Source: CAMLHU01 sp049680185
GTDB lineage: Bacteria > Gemmatimonadota > Gemmatimonadetes > Gemmatimonadales > GWC2-71-9
Length of the DNA stretch: 61,822 nt
Assembly: GCA_049680185.1 (NCBI GenBank)
Contig: JBAUHI010000042.1
Coordinates: 1-61,822, forward strand
Reading direction: 5' to 3'
Under the pieces are notes generated by a model, which was not told where the DNA came from, made no database searches, and saw only the letters and a program-made list of their open reading frames with translations. The translations under genes were made by a program, and so were the position numbers. Below, in pieces: positions 40,657 through 48,492 of the stretch. How positions within the stretch are numbered: position 1 is the first letter of the stretch; every line of letters begins with the position of its first letter.

Positions 40657-41858
40657 ATGACCCCCAATTCCTTCCCGATCGTGCCGAATGCGTCGAGGCA
40701 CTGGTCGATCTGCTCGAACGAGTGCGTGGCCATGAGCGAGGTGCGGAGCCGGCACTGCGATGCTGGCACAGCAGGCGCGGTGACGGGATTCGTGAAGACT
40801 CCGGCGTCGAACAGCTTGCGCCACATGATGAAGGTCTTGTCCATCGGGCCGATCAGCACCGGGACGATCGGGGTCGCGGTGGGCCCGATATCGAAGCCCA
40901 GGCTCCGGAAGCCTTCGTGGAGCCGCTTGGTGTTGGCCCAGAGCTTTTCCCGGCGCTCCGGCTCCTGCTTGACCACTTCGAGCGCCGCGATGACGCCGGC
41001 GGTGTTGGCTGGCGGGAGCGACGCCGTGAAGATGAACGGCCGGCTGTGGTGCCGCAGGTAGTTGATGGTGTTCTCGGTGCTCGCGACGAATCCGCCCACC
41101 GAGGCCAGCGACTTGCTGAAGGTGCCGGCGATGATGTCGATCTCGTCCTGCATCCCGAAGTGGGCGCCGGTGCCCTCGCCGTTGGGTCCCATGACGCCGA
41201 GGGAGTGGGCGTCGTCGACCGCCAGGACGCTGCCGTATTTGCGGACCAGGCGCACCAGTTCGGGGAGATCGGCGACGGTGCCTTCCATCGAATAGACGCC
41301 GTCGACGATGACCATCGAGCCGGTGGTCGTGCCGTGCTTCTCGAGCAGGCGGTTGAGGCCCTTGTAGTCGCCGTGGTTGAAGCGCTGGGTCTCGCCGTAG
41401 GAGAGCCGGGCGCCGTCGACGATGCAGGCGTGGTCGAACTTGTCGAGGAAGACCGTCTCGTTCCGGCCCACCAGTCCCGAGATGAGTCCGAGGTTGGCGC
41501 CGTAGCCGGTGGAGAAGACCATCGCGGCCTCCTTCCCGACGAATTGCGCCAGCTCGTGTTCCAGCTGGATGTGGAGGTCCAAGGTGCCGTTGAGGAAACG
41601 GGAGCCGGTGCATCCGGCGCCGTATCGGTGGAGGGCGCGCTGGGCCGCCTCGAGGACCTTCGGGTGATGCGTCAGGCCCAGGTAGTTATTGGACCCCAGC
41701 ATGATCCGCTTCTTCCCCTCGATCGTGACGACCGTGTCCTCGGACTCGGAGATCGGCTTGAAGTAGGGGTAGAGGCCCGCCGCCTTGATCTCGTCGGCGC
41801 GGGTGAACGACCGGCACTTCTCGAGCAGTGCCGCGCTCTGCAGGGTCTGGGTATCCAA
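40653..41858 (-). CDS. spt: Serine palmitoyltransferase
   Basis: A 401-residue PLP enzyme of the alpha-oxoamine synthase family. It should join serine and palmitoyl-CoA to form 3-ketosphinganine, the first step of sphingolipid synthesis. Motifs include S-N-N-Y-L-G-L-T-H-H-P-K, G-A-G-C-T-G-S-R-F-L-N-G-T, D-D-A-H-S-L-G-V-M-G, the PLP lysine in G-T-F-S-K-S-L-A (near 249), R-P-F-I-F-T-A-S-L-P-P and N-P-V-x3-A-V-P-x4-C-R-L-R-T-S. These resemble SPT more than BioF or KBL. The TTG at 41856-41858 has GAGG five bases upstream. An upstream ATG at 41960 would add 34 residues without similarity. Confidence 0.86.
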   Translation of the reverse strand: MDTQTLQSAALLEKCRSFTRADEIKAAGLYPYFKPISESEDTVVTIEGKKRIMLGSNNYLGLTHHPKVLEAAQRALHRYGAGCTGSRFLNGTLDLHIQLEHELAQFVGKEAAMVFSTGYGANLGLISGLVGRNETVFLDKFDHACIVDGARLSYGETQRFNHGDYKGLNRLLEKHGTTTGSMVIVDGVYSMEGTVADLPELVRLVRKYGSVLAVDDAHSLGVMGPNGEGTGAHFGMQDEIDIIAGTFSKSLASVGGFVASTENTINYLRHHSRPFIFTASLPPANTAGVIAALEVVKQEPERREKLWANTKRLHEGFRSLGFDIGPTATPIVPVLIGPMDKTFIMWRKLFDAGVFTNPVTAPAVPASQCRLRTSLMATHSFEQIDQCLDAFGTIGKELGVI

Positions 41859-41909
41859 CGGGGCCTCGCGGTCGAAGGGGCCGGGCCCACGGGGCCCGTC
41901 GAGGGGATA

Positions 41910-41938
41910 AATGTAGGAGCGGGGCGGGGATGGAGCAA
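41910..41938 (-). promoter_or_regulatory. Candidate promoter of the sphingolipid cluster
   Basis: On the minus strand, TTGCTC and TACATT are 17 bases apart, giving a start near 41903 and a leader of about 45 bases before the SPT start codon. A weak CRP-like site lies just upstream. Confidence 0.4.
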
Positions 41939-42083
41939 GATTGTGTGACCTTCGGCACATCCCGGGCGTCTTCAGTGAAGTACGATGATCCGTCCGGTTG
42001 CGAGCGGGCGGTCCGGCCGGTAACGTTCATCCGGTCCGTGCCGTCGCCGCTCCGTCGTCCGATCCCCCCCGTGGAGCTTCTGC

Positions 42084-44306
42084 ATGCATGTCGCCTCCGG
42101 CGCCGCCTGGGCGCTCGCTGTCACCCTGATCGCGGCCCCGGCCGCTGCCCAGCAGCAGCCCGGGTTCATCCCGACGCCGCCGCCCAGGGGGCAGTGGGAA
42201 GTGCGGGGGCTCGACTTCCGGCCCAATGGCGGGTTGCGGGTCCAGTACCGCGCCCTTGCCCAGCAGCGCCGCGCGATGCTGGCGGCCAAGAATGTCCAGG
42301 GCGCCAACGCGTTGATGGCGCCGGGTGGGTTCGGGTCGGCGCTCAAGATTCCGGTCTTCCTGCTCGATTTCAAGAACGGCACCGCACCATTCCCGGTGGC
42401 GAGCTACGACAACGTCTTCTTCTCCGCCGCACCCAGCGATCGTCCCTATTCGCTGCGGACCTATTACCAGGCCCTGTCCAGCGGCCGCTTCGACATCACC
42501 GGCGACATCCATGACTGGGTGACGCTGAGCCAGGACTCATCGTACTACGGCGCAGGCTGTTCAGCGATCTATTGCGCCACCGGGATGGCCCACCTGTATG
42601 CGGGTCTGCGCGAGGCGATCGCTGATGACTCCGCCGGGGTCGACTGGTCACAGTACGACAGCAACAACGATGGTGTCGTCGATTTCGTCATCTTTGTCCA
42701 GCCGCTGACCGGCGCCGAGTGCATCGGGAGCAGCACCAATCACATCTGGGCCCATCGCTACAGCCTCCTCGGCCTGGCCCAGAGTGGCAGCGTGTTCGGC
42801 GGTGGGCCCTTCGTCACCAACACGCCGTGGCCTGGCCATCCGGGTCAATTCATCACCATCGACGACTACACCGTGCAGAGCGGCCAGGGAGGTTTGGGTT
42901 CCTGCACCTCGGGCCAGTTGATGCCGATCGGGACCGTGGCGCACGAGACCGGTCACACCTTCGGGCTTCCCGACCTCTACGACACCGACCAGAACGCGTC
43001 GAGCGCGACCGAGGGGATCGGCTCGTGGAGCCTGATGTCGAGCGGCAACTATACGGTGCCGGAGAGCCCCTCCTTCTACGACGCCTGGTCACGGTTCTAC
43101 ATGGGGTGGGCCAACTTCGATACCATCTCCACCACCGCCACCACGACGCTGGGGCCAGTCGAGACCTCGGACACGGTGTTGTACGTCCAGAGCACTTCGC
43201 CGAGCGAGTTCTACCTCCTGGAGAACCGCCAGCCGCTCAACAGCGACAGCGGGATGATCAACCCGAACCTCGGCAGTCAGATCAAGGGCCCCGGGCTCCT
43301 GGTCTTCCACGTGGACCAGACGATCATGAATGCCGGGATGGCCAACAACGACGTCAACTCACAGGCGGCGCACGGTGGCAAGGAAGGGCTCGAGCTCCTG
43401 CAGGCCGATGGGCTCGACCAACTGCGCACCCCCGGCGGCGGCAATCGCGGCGATCCCGGCGACCCCTACCCGGGTACCAGCAACAACCACACGATCGGCT
43501 ACACCACCAACCCGAATCTGATCCTCCACAGCGGGGCGCTCGCGGGGTTCAAGGTAGACTCGATTTTCCAGGTCTCCGCCAACGGTCCGATCGCGTTCCG
43601 GTTCGTCAAGTCGGCGCCGTGGCTCGTCACGAGCAATCAAGCAGCGCTAAGTGCCAAGGTGATCGCCAACGGCGATACGGCCACCACCTATCGGGAGATC
43701 TTTGTCCCTGGCGACACATTGCATTTGTCGGTGCCGGACAGCCAGGTGGTGAGCGGCGGTCGCGTGCGACTCCTCTTCTCGTCGTGGAGCGATTCTGGTG
43801 CGAGGAGTCACGCGATCGTTGCGGGGTCAAGTCCGGACACACTCACGGTGCTGATGACACCGCAATATCAGGCCCGTGTTCTGGTCAACGGTACCGGGAC
43901 GGTGAGTGGTCCGGCGGGCGACACGACTGCGGCTGGCGCGTTCTCAAACGAATTCCAGACGGTGACGCTTACCGCGGCCCCGGCTGGAGGTGCCACATTT
44001 CTGGGATGGAAGGGTGACACCACGACCACGAACGCGACCCTCGCCCTGCCGATGACGCGACCGTATCGGGTGCTTGCGGCATTCACTGGGGGCATCACCG
44101 CGGACCAAGTGGCCAGCGACCTCCTGGGCACGCCAACGCTCACCGTCTCGCAGCGCCAGCTGGTCGATGCGATCGGGAACAACAACGCTGCCTTCGACCT
44201 CGGCGATCTTCTCGCCTTCCTCAATGACTATGGCCAGGCGCTGTCGCCTCAGGTCATGCAACGGATCCTGGAACGGCAAGCGGCCGCCCCGGGTCGGGAG
44301 CGCTGA
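42084..44306 (+). CDS. Secreted M6-family metalloprotease
   Basis: A 740-residue exported protease. A signal peptide ends near A-A-P-A-A-A-Q-Q (about residue 23). The catalytic zinc motif A-H-E-T-G-H-T-F-G-L-P-D near 295 is the H-E-x2-H-x5/G-x2-D of immune-inhibitor-A-type M6 peptidases. The calcium-like loop Y-D-S-N-N-D-G-V-V-D lies upstream. The C-terminal 250 residues hold an InlB-type B-repeat (F-L-G-W-K-G-D-T-T) and end in a dockerin-like segment F-D-L-G-D-L-L-A-F-L-N-D-Y. It probably degrades extracellular proteins. It starts a plus-strand unit with the next lipoprotein, three bases apart. Confidence 0.92.
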   Translation: MHVASGAAWALAVTLIAAPAAAQQQPGFIPTPPPRGQWEVRGLDFRPNGGLRVQYRALAQQRRAMLAAKNVQGANALMAPGGFGSALKIPVFLLDFKNGTAPFPVASYDNVFFSAAPSDRPYSLRTYYQALSSGRFDITGDIHDWVTLSQDSSYYGAGCSAIYCATGMAHLYAGLREAIADDSAGVDWSQYDSNNDGVVDFVIFVQPLTGAECIGSSTNHIWAHRYSLLGLAQSGSVFGGGPFVTNTPWPGHPGQFITIDDYTVQSGQGGLGSCTSGQLMPIGTVAHETGHTFGLPDLYDTDQNASSATEGIGSWSLMSSGNYTVPESPSFYDAWSRFYMGWANFDTISTTATTTLGPVETSDTVLYVQSTSPSEFYLLENRQPLNSDSGMINPNLGSQIKGPGLLVFHVDQTIMNAGMANNDVNSQAAHGGKEGLELLQADGLDQLRTPGGGNRGDPGDPYPGTSNNHTIGYTTNPNLILHSGALAGFKVDSIFQVSANGPIAFRFVKSAPWLVTSNQAALSAKVIANGDTATTYREIFVPGDTLHLSVPDSQVVSGGRVRLLFSSWSDSGARSHAIVAGSSPDTLTVLMTPQYQARVLVNGTGTVSGPAGDTTAAGAFSNEFQTVTLTAAPAGGATFLGWKGDTTTTNATLALPMTRPYRVLAAFTGGITADQVASDLLGTPTLTVSQRQLVDAIGNNNAAFDLGDLLAFLNDYGQALSPQVMQRILERQAAAPGRER

Positions 44307-44309
44307 ACG

Positions 44310-44711
44310 ATGCCTCGTCTCCTCCGTTCTCGGGCCTTCATCATCGTGGCTGTCCTCCTCGGCGTGAGCTGCGGGAGCGGCTCCACGGGGCCCTCGGGCA
44401 GCGGCACGCTGCACCTGACCCTCTCGACACCACACGCGGATGACGGCGCGGTGATGTTCACGGTGCGTGGTCCCGGCATCGACTCGGTCACGTTCCCGGT
44501 GGCCTACTCGGGATACTATCGGCGCAGCGCGGGTCACGATACCGTGACGGTGATCGTGGCGGGGCATGTCGGGACTGGCCTGGTCGCCAATCTGACGGTG
44601 CCGGCCGGCGCATCCGCGTCGGGCTACGTTGCCCTGGTGGGGCAGGTGGCGCAGCGCAGTACGTATGTGCAGCGGACGCTTTCCGGCTATTCGGTGGCGG
44701 TGAGTCAGTAG
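44310..44711 (+). CDS. Small lipoprotein downstream of the M6 protease
   Basis: A 133-residue lipoprotein with lipobox G-V-S-C near 21. The mature part is beta-rich, with L-H-L-T-L-S-T-P-H-A-D-D-G-A-V-M-F-T, Y-S-G-Y-Y-R-R and a G-H-V-G-T-G-L-V-A segment, so it could be a small beta-sandwich. It starts three bases after the protease stop, so they are surely cotranscribed. It may be a partner or inhibitor of the protease, but there is no family evidence. A strong terminator follows. Confidence 0.7.
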   Translation: MPRLLRSRAFIIVAVLLGVSCGSGSTGPSGSGTLHLTLSTPHADDGAVMFTVRGPGIDSVTFPVAYSGYYRRSAGHDTVTVIVAGHVGTGLVANLTVPAGASASGYVALVGQVAQRSTYVQRTLSGYSVAVSQ

Positions 44712-44732
44712 CGAGCGTTCGGTCAGCGCACG

Positions 44733-44770
44733 AGAACGCCCCGTCGAGCTGGCGGGGCGTTCTCGTTTTC
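44733..44770 (+). terminator. Intrinsic terminator after the M6 protease unit
   Basis: A 12-base near-perfect stem (GAGAACGCCCCG with CGGGGCGTTCTC) and a GTTTT tail on the plus strand. Confidence 0.85.
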
Positions 44771-44780
44771 GACCCACGGA

Positions 44781-45839
44781 TCATTCGTCGGTGGGAGCCT
44801 TGTTCGGCAGCGTGGAGCGGTCGGGGTGGAGCCGTGGTCCCACGGTGAGGCCGAGCATCAGGCCGAACTGGTCGGCGCCGGCGGCACTCTGGAACCAGGA
44901 GACGCGGGTCAGGAGTCCGGCTTCCAGGTGACCGGAGGCGAAAAAGTCGGCGCCGACCCCGGCCTGGATCCCGGCGCGTAGGCCGGCGTCCGGACCATCG
45001 ATGAATCCCGCCAGCATCGGTCCGATGCCCAAATAGGCTCGCCCCCACCTCGGTGCGAGGGCGAACTCATAGCTGGGCTGCATCAGGTACATCGTGGTCC
45101 GGGCCGCCGTGCCGAGGGGTGCGGTCGTGGCGGGATCGAGCTCGACCAGACCGACCTCGACCGCGATGGCACGGTGGGTGGTGAGGTCGCGCCGAAACCG
45201 TACGCCGCCCAGAGGAGATGCCGAGCGATACGGCGCGCCGGCGTTCAGATGGCCCAGCCAGGCGATGAACGGCTCGATGGTGCCCGGGACCGCCTGGGAC
45301 GGATGCTCTTTCCCGAAGCCCCAGCTGCCCCCGAGCCGGTACTCGATGTTCCGGTCACCGTCATCCGAGCGCAGCCGCCCCTCGGCACTCACCGCCCAGT
45401 CCTGCCCGATCGTGGTGCCGATCCCGAAACCGGCGATGTAGCTGAATCCCCACTTCTTCTGCTCCGGCGTAAGAAGCCCTGCAGGCTCGGTGTAGCGGAA
45501 CGCACCGACTCCCGTGATGACGTACGGTGCCAGGCCGGTGGCATCGACAGGATACCAGCGATCATCCAGAGTGAACGCAGTGGCTCCAGGCGACGATCCC
45601 CCGAACGAGGCGTCGGGCCATCGCGTGGCAGTGAGCACCGTCTCGTTGCTGGGATGGGACAGGTAGCCGACCGAAAGCCCGATCCCGCCGGATGACTGAT
45701 CGCCGGAGGTCTGGGTCGAGAGGCCGCTATAGCTCACGCCGATGCGAATGGTGCGCTGGGCCGCGGCAGATCGCGCGCCAGGTCCGAGCGCCCCCAACGT
45801 GATCGTACCGGCAAGCAGAGATCGAGTGATCGGGGTCAC
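44781..45839 (-). CDS. Predicted outer-membrane beta-barrel protein
   Basis: A 352-residue exported protein with a signal peptide (residues 1-27, ending S-A-A-A-Q). The rest alternates aromatic and small residues in short amphipathic strands, such as I-R-I-G-V-S-Y-S-G, W-A-V-S-A-E-G-R-L, G-L-S-V-G-Y-L and Q-F-G-L-M-L-G-L-T-V-G-P. That is consistent with a barrel of 12-16 strands. No known porin family was recognised. It does not end with the classic C-terminal Phe; the last residues are charged. The promoter side carries the inverted repeat at 45873-45894. Confidence 0.65.
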   Translation of the reverse strand: MTPITRSLLAGTITLGALGPGARSAAAQRTIRIGVSYSGLSTQTSGDQSSGGIGLSVGYLSHPSNETVLTATRWPDASFGGSSPGATAFTLDDRWYPVDATGLAPYVITGVGAFRYTEPAGLLTPEQKKWGFSYIAGFGIGTTIGQDWAVSAEGRLRSDDGDRNIEYRLGGSWGFGKEHPSQAVPGTIEPFIAWLGHLNAGAPYRSASPLGGVRFRRDLTTHRAIAVEVGLVELDPATTAPLGTAARTTMYLMQPSYEFALAPRWGRAYLGIGPMLAGFIDGPDAGLRAGIQAGVGADFFASGHLEAGLLTRVSWFQSAAGADQFGLMLGLTVGPRLHPDRSTLPNKAPTDE

Positions 45840-45872
45840 AGATCCTCCGTGAGTTCGGTTGTGTGGCCGACC

Positions 45873-45894
45873 GTGAATGCACGATAATATTCAC
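45873..45894. promoter_or_regulatory. Inverted repeat GTGAAT-N10-ATTCAC
   Basis: A six-base inverted repeat 34 bases before the barrel gene start codon. On the minus strand TATTAT within the spacer could serve as a -10 element. It may be a regulator site; the partner is unknown. Confidence 0.35.
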
Positions 45895-45931
45895 CGAACG
45901 CGGGTGCCGTGACGGAGGGCACCGGCTGAGG

Positions 45932-45980
45932 CTGGAGGCTGGAGGCTGAGGGCTGAGGGCTGAGGGCTAGAGGCTGGGGT
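45932..45980. repeat. Left heptamer array flanking the S23-type gene
   Basis: Seven units in phase: two CTGGAGG, three CTGAGGG, one CTAGAGG and one CTGGGGT. Orientation is opposite to the array at 46560-46622. Confidence 0.9.
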
Positions 45981-46085
45981 GAGAGAGCTGAGTCTGGGCA
46001 TCTGTCTCGGAGCATCTGGCGATCGATGCCGGAGTATCAGGGGCTGCCCCGGTGAGGGCCCGGACTCAAACTCCCCACCCTCGCC

Positions 46086-46472
46086 TCATCCCGATCCCAC
46101 CCCAGAACGAGGAATACGGCGCGATTTCAACTTCACTCTCAATCCTTCAAGCATGGCGCGCAACCGGTCGGTCGTGGCGATACTCTCGTTGTGAACGTCG
46201 GGTGCGATCCAGCCAAGATCCGCACCAAGCTGGTACTGGCATTGGAGCTCGCTCACCGATCCCAGCGCGACTCGGACAAAGTAGGCCATTTCCCGGTCTC
46301 CGCGGCGCCCGGCCCCTTCCGCGATATTCGACGCGACTGATACAGCCGCTCGGCGCATTTGGGAGACGAGTCCGTAGATCTCGGACTTGGGCATCCCGCC
46401 AGTGGTACGATATGTATTGAGCGTCAATTGGTGGGCCAGCCTCCAGACTTCAAGCTTGCGGTAGTCGCCCAT
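46086..46472 (-). CDS. Four-helix bundle protein (S23/23S-rRNA intervening-sequence type)
   Basis: A 128-residue helical protein. It opens Y-R-K-L-E-V-W-R-L-A-H-Q-L-T-L, followed by L-V-S-Q-M-R-R-A-A-V-S-V-A-S-N-I-A-E-G and F-V-R-V-A-L-G-S-V-S-E-L, the conserved core of the S23/IVP family. Homologues are found in 23S rRNA intervening sequences and as free-standing genes, and the fold is shared with DGR accessory Avd. The function is unknown. It is framed by inverted heptamer arrays at both sides, so gene and arrays may have moved together. It has a start ATG at 46470-46472. Confidence 0.88.
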   Translation of the reverse strand: MGDYRKLEVWRLAHQLTLNTYRTTGGMPKSEIYGLVSQMRRAAVSVASNIAEGAGRRGDREMAYFVRVALGSVSELQCQYQLGADLGWIAPDVHNESIATTDRLRAMLEGLRVKLKSRRIPRSGVGSG

Positions 46473-46559
46473 AGGTCCTCCTGGGTCGACAATGTAAGGG
46501 CCCTGCCGGACCGGGCCGTCACCAATTCACAACAGGCTCGGTGCATAAAGATGCGCGCG

Positions 46560-46622
46560 CCTCCAGCTCCCAGCCTCCAGCCTCCAGTCCTCAGCTCCTA
46601 GCCTCCAGCCTCTCGCCTCCAG
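46560..46622. repeat. Right heptamer array flanking the S23-type gene
   Basis: Nine units in phase: CCTCCAG (five times), CTCCCAG, TCCTCAG, CTCCTAG and CCTCTCG. It ends six bases before the stop codon of the exporter permease (46628). Confidence 0.9.
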
Positions 46623-46627
46623 CCCGC

Positions 46628-47752
46628 TCACTCGATCGTCTTTGCGAAGCGCCGCACGCTCACCGCAATGCTGCCCACTGCAAAAAGCACCATCGCCACC
46701 GCTTCGGGGACCAACGCGCTCGCCGCGACGCCCTTGACCAGGACGCCGCGGAGGACGTCGAGGAAGTAGGTGAGCGGGAGCGCGGCGCCGAGCCACTGCG
46801 CGACGACCGGCATCGCGGCACGCGGGAACATGAATCCTGAGAGGAGGATGTTGGGGAGCAGGAACAAGAACCCCAACTGCATCGCCTGCGACTGGGTGCG
46901 GACCAGGGTGGAGAGGAGCAGTCCGAGTCCCAGGTTGGCCACGATGAACGGCAGGGCCAGCAGGTAGAGCAGGAGGAGGCTTCCGGCCACCGGCACCTGA
47001 AAGAGCAAGATGCCGAGGAGCAGGATGACCGTCATCTGGACATACCCGACGATGACGAACGGCGCCAGCTTGCCGATCATGATGCTGAGCTTGCCGATCG
47101 GCGTCACGATGAGCTGCTCCAGCGTGCCGGTCTCCCGTTCCCGCACGATCGAGACGCTGGTGATGAGGACCAGGGTCATCGAGATCAGCACGCCGATGAT
47201 CCCTGGCACGATGTACACCGCACTCCGCTGGCCCGGGTTGTACCAGGGGCGCACCCGCACCTGGACCGGCGATGGCCCGGTCATCTTCGAATGGGCCAGC
47301 GCCTCCGCCTCGCCGGCGAGCTGGGCCCCCGACAGCGCCGCCGAGGAGGCCATCGGGTCGGCGGCATCGACGATGACCTGGGCCTGGGCGCCCCGTCCCC
47401 GCTTGAGGTCCGCTGCATAGGTGGGCGGGATGACGATCGCCGCTGCGGCGCGTCCATGCTCGATCCACTCGCGGATCGCGTCGCGGTCCGGCACGATCGC
47501 GGTCAGGTCGAAATTGCCGGTGTTGACCATCCGTGCCACCAGCGCTCGGCTTTCCGGAGTGCGCGACTCGTCCAGCACCACCGTCGGGAGGTGGCGGACC
47601 TCGGTCCGGATGGCATAGCCGAAGAGGAGCAGCTGGATGGCCGGGAGTCCTACCATCATCGCGATGGTGAGCGGATCGCGGCGCAACTGAAGGAACTCCT
47701 TCCAGAGCATCGGCCAGACATCGGACCGTTGCAGTGCGCGGATGACATTCAT
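46628..47752 (-). CDS. ABC-2 type exporter permease
   Basis: A 374-residue membrane protein. One N-terminal helix (near 28-47) is followed by a periplasmic region of about 130 residues, then five C-terminal helices including I-V-R-E-R-E-T-G-T-L-E-Q-L, the ABC-2 coupling motif. It resembles YhhJ/YbhR-type permeases of drug or toxin efflux. The ATG at 47750-47752 overlaps the ATPase stop (ATGA). With the ATPase and HlyD-type adaptor it would make an export system regulated by the adjacent TetR. Confidence 0.88.
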   Translation of the reverse strand: MNVIRALQRSDVWPMLWKEFLQLRRDPLTIAMMVGLPAIQLLLFGYAIRTEVRHLPTVVLDESRTPESRALVARMVNTGNFDLTAIVPDRDAIREWIEHGRAAAAIVIPPTYAADLKRGRGAQAQVIVDAADPMASSAALSGAQLAGEAEALAHSKMTGPSPVQVRVRPWYNPGQRSAVYIVPGIIGVLISMTLVLITSVSIVRERETGTLEQLIVTPIGKLSIMIGKLAPFVIVGYVQMTVILLLGILLFQVPVAGSLLLLYLLALPFIVANLGLGLLLSTLVRTQSQAMQLGFLFLLPNILLSGFMFPRAAMPVVAQWLGAALPLTYFLDVLRGVLVKGVAASALVPEAVAMVLFAVGSIAVSVRRFAKTIE

Positions 47753-48492
47753 CCGACCAACTCCCCGCTCTGGTGCTGCAGCTCGATGAACACGTCTTCG
47801 AGCGTCCCCACATGGAAATGCGCCCGGATCTCGTCCGGCGAGCCGGTGGCAAGCAGCACCCCTCGACTGATGACGGCCAGGCGGTTGCACCGCTCGGCCT
47901 CATCCATATAGTGCGTGGTCACCAGGATGGTCACACCCGACTCTGCCAGCCGATAGATCCGCTCCCAGAAAAGCTTTCGCGCCGCTGGGTCCACGCCCGC
48001 CGTCGGCTCGTCGAGGAGCAGTAGGTCGGGCTCATGTGCAATGGCGCAGCCCAACGCGACCCGCTGCCGCCACCCGCCGCTCAACTGCCTCACGAGCTGG
48101 CGCGCCCGGCCTCCCAATCCCAGTTCCTCAGTGAGCTCTCCGATCCGTGCGGTCTGCCGCTCCCCCCGAAGTCCATAGAGGGCGGAGTAGAACTGGAGGT
48201 TCTCCAGCGCAGTAAGGTCGTCATAGAGTCCGAACTTCTGCGACATGTACCCGATGCGCCGCCGCACCTTCTCCGCATCGCGGCGGATGTCGAACCCGAC
48301 CACGATCGCATCGCCCGCGGTGGGTTCCAGGAGGCCGCAGAGCATCCGGATGGTCGTGGTCTTCCCGCTCCCGTTGGCGCCCAGGAGTCCCAGGATCTGA
48401 CCTCGCGGGATGTCCAGGTCGAGTCCCTCGACCGCCACAAGCTGGCCGAAGACCTTCCTGAGGCCCCGAGTGCTGACAGCGAGTTCGGTCAC
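47749..48492 (-). CDS. ABC exporter ATP-binding protein
   Basis: A 247-residue ATPase with Walker A G-A-N-G-S-G-K-T-T, Q-loop M-S-Q-K-F, signature L-S-G-G-W, Walker B L-L-L-D-E-P and H-loop T-T-H-Y-M-D-E-A, as in the YbhF/CcmA-like efflux ATPases. It overlaps the permease and the adaptor by four bases each, so the order TetR-HlyD-ATPase-permease forms one coupled operon. Confidence 0.92.
   Translation of the reverse strand: MTELAVSTRGLRKVFGQLVAVEGLDLDIPRGQILGLLGANGSGKTTTIRMLCGLLEPTAGDAIVVGFDIRRDAEKVRRRIGYMSQKFGLYDDLTALENLQFYSALYGLRGERQTARIGELTEELGLGGRARQLVRQLSGGWRQRVALGCAIAHEPDLLLLDEPTAGVDPAARKLFWERIYRLAESGVTILVTTHYMDEAERCNRLAVISRGVLLATGSPDEIRAHFHVGTLEDVFIELQHQSGELVG

Noticed and set aside
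39502..41613. 703-residue frame covering both acyltransferase and SPT
   Set aside because: Only the last 384 residues have protein-family character. The first part is out-of-frame translation of SPT, so it is not a fusion.
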